Assembly (NCBI RefSeq): GCF_002737765.1
Contig: NZ_PEGG01000019.1
Location: 1-13,286, forward strand
DNA from: Caulobacter sp. B11
Lineage (GTDB): Bacteria > Pseudomonadota > Alphaproteobacteria > Caulobacterales > Caulobacteraceae
DNA: 13,286 nt
Reading direction: 5' to 3'
Shown piece by piece: positions 12,925-13,286 of this stretch (position 1 is its first letter; every line of letters starts with the position of its first letter). The position numbers were made by a program, and so were the translations under genes. Under the pieces are notes generated by a model that was given only the letters and a program-made list of their open reading frames with translations, searched no databases and was not told the DNA's origin.

Positions 12925-13286
12925 CTAGCCCTTCGACAGCCCGGCGATCCCGGCGTCGTCATAGCCGATTTCCCGCAAAACCTGCTCGGTGTGCTCGCCC
13001 AGGCGTGGGGCGGGCCCACGCGGCCCGTCCTGTGAGCCTGGAAACCGGGCTGGGCCGGCCGGAGCCCTGAAGGTGTCGCCGGCGCCGTCGGGCGTATCGA
13101 CAAAGCAACCGGCGGCCAGGGCCTGCGGGTCGCTGATCAGGTCGCGCGGCGTCTGCCAGGGGGCCCAGGTGATGTCCGCGGCGTCGAGCGCGGCGGCGGC
13201 GGTGTCGTAATCCATCGCCCCGAACGCTTCGTCGAGCAGGTCGACCAGGACGGTGGGTGTGCTCGCGGCGCGAACGGGCCGACGCG
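12925..13286 (-). CDS. CaiB/BaiF CoA-transferase family III, C-terminal part
   Basis: Only the last 120 or so codons are inside the window; the frame is open to the right edge and stops with TAG at 12925-12927. VLVDLLDEAF, ALDAADITWAPWQTPRDLISDPQALAAGCFVD and the ending PRLGEHTEQVLREIGYDDAGIAGL are typical of the C-terminus of family III CoA-transferases, which move CoA between carboxylic acids as a covalent enzyme intermediate. The catalytic Asp lies in the missing N-terminal part. The substrate cannot be told. It converges with the transglycosylase gene, leaving only 10 bases between the stops and no evident terminator. Confidence 0.88.
   Translation of the reverse strand, partial: RRPVRAASTPTVLVDLLDEAFGAMDYDTAAAALDAADITWAPWQTPRDLISDPQALAAGCFVDTPDGAGDTFRAPAGPARFPGSQDGPRGPAPRLGEHTEQVLREIGYDDAGIAGLSKG

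Noticed and set aside
1..13286. CRISPR array, prophage, insertion sequence or defence system
   Set aside because: No regularly spaced repeats, transposase, integrase or phage motifs are present; neither tRNA is followed by a visible duplicated 3' end.

Overview
The window looks like core chromosome of a GC-rich alphaproteobacterium, most likely a member of the Caulobacteraceae (Caulobacter/Phenylobacterium type). The evidence is the gene order hisD - UPF0262 - low-MW phosphatase - infA - maf - RNase E/G - yacG - tRNA-Phe, promoters of the Caulobacter sigma-73 kind, a CtrA box of the form TTAA-N7-TTAACC, and a tRNA-His that lacks the usual extra 5' G, which is a known trait of one alphaproteobacterial clade. 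This assignment is inference from sequence features only.

Region 1 (1-4454, all +) is one compact gene train. It holds the last step of histidine synthesis (hisD), a conserved UPF0262 protein, a small phosphatase/arsenate-reductase-like protein, initiation factor 1, a Maf nucleotide pyrophosphatase, a minimal RNase E/G and the zinc protein YacG. The maf/rng and rng/yacG junctions are 4-base ATGA overlaps. tRNA-Phe follows with its own promoter.

Region 2 (4638-7355) is an energy-transduction operon, exbB-exbD-tonB, which powers TonB-dependent outer-membrane uptake. A 573-base non-coding stretch precedes it. That stretch has a well-formed promoter whose -35 lies in the middle of a perfect 9-5-9 palindrome, followed by three hairpins in series. 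A strong terminator closes the operon.

Region 3 (7356-8562) holds tRNA-His with its own promoter and a 20-bp-stem terminator, a possible tiny membrane protein on the minus strand, and an XRE regulator of the PraR/PhrR type on the minus strand.

Region 4 (8563-13286) holds a ThiO/glycine-oxidase-like FAD enzyme and an acyl-CoA dehydrogenase (+). A second tonB-like gene on the minus strand converges on the dehydrogenase. A lytic transglycosylase (+) sits right behind a perfect CtrA box, and the 3' part of a CaiB/BaiF CoA-transferase (-) runs off the right edge.

Four genes (hisD, UPF0262, exbB, second tonB) carry apparent frameshifts, six indels in all and four of them in or next to short G or C runs. 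In each case the protein resumes cleanly in another frame, so sequencing or assembly error is more likely than gene decay. I found no mobile element, CRISPR array, phage gene or clearly new multi-gene system. The most interesting unexplained structure is the operator/leader region in front of exbB.
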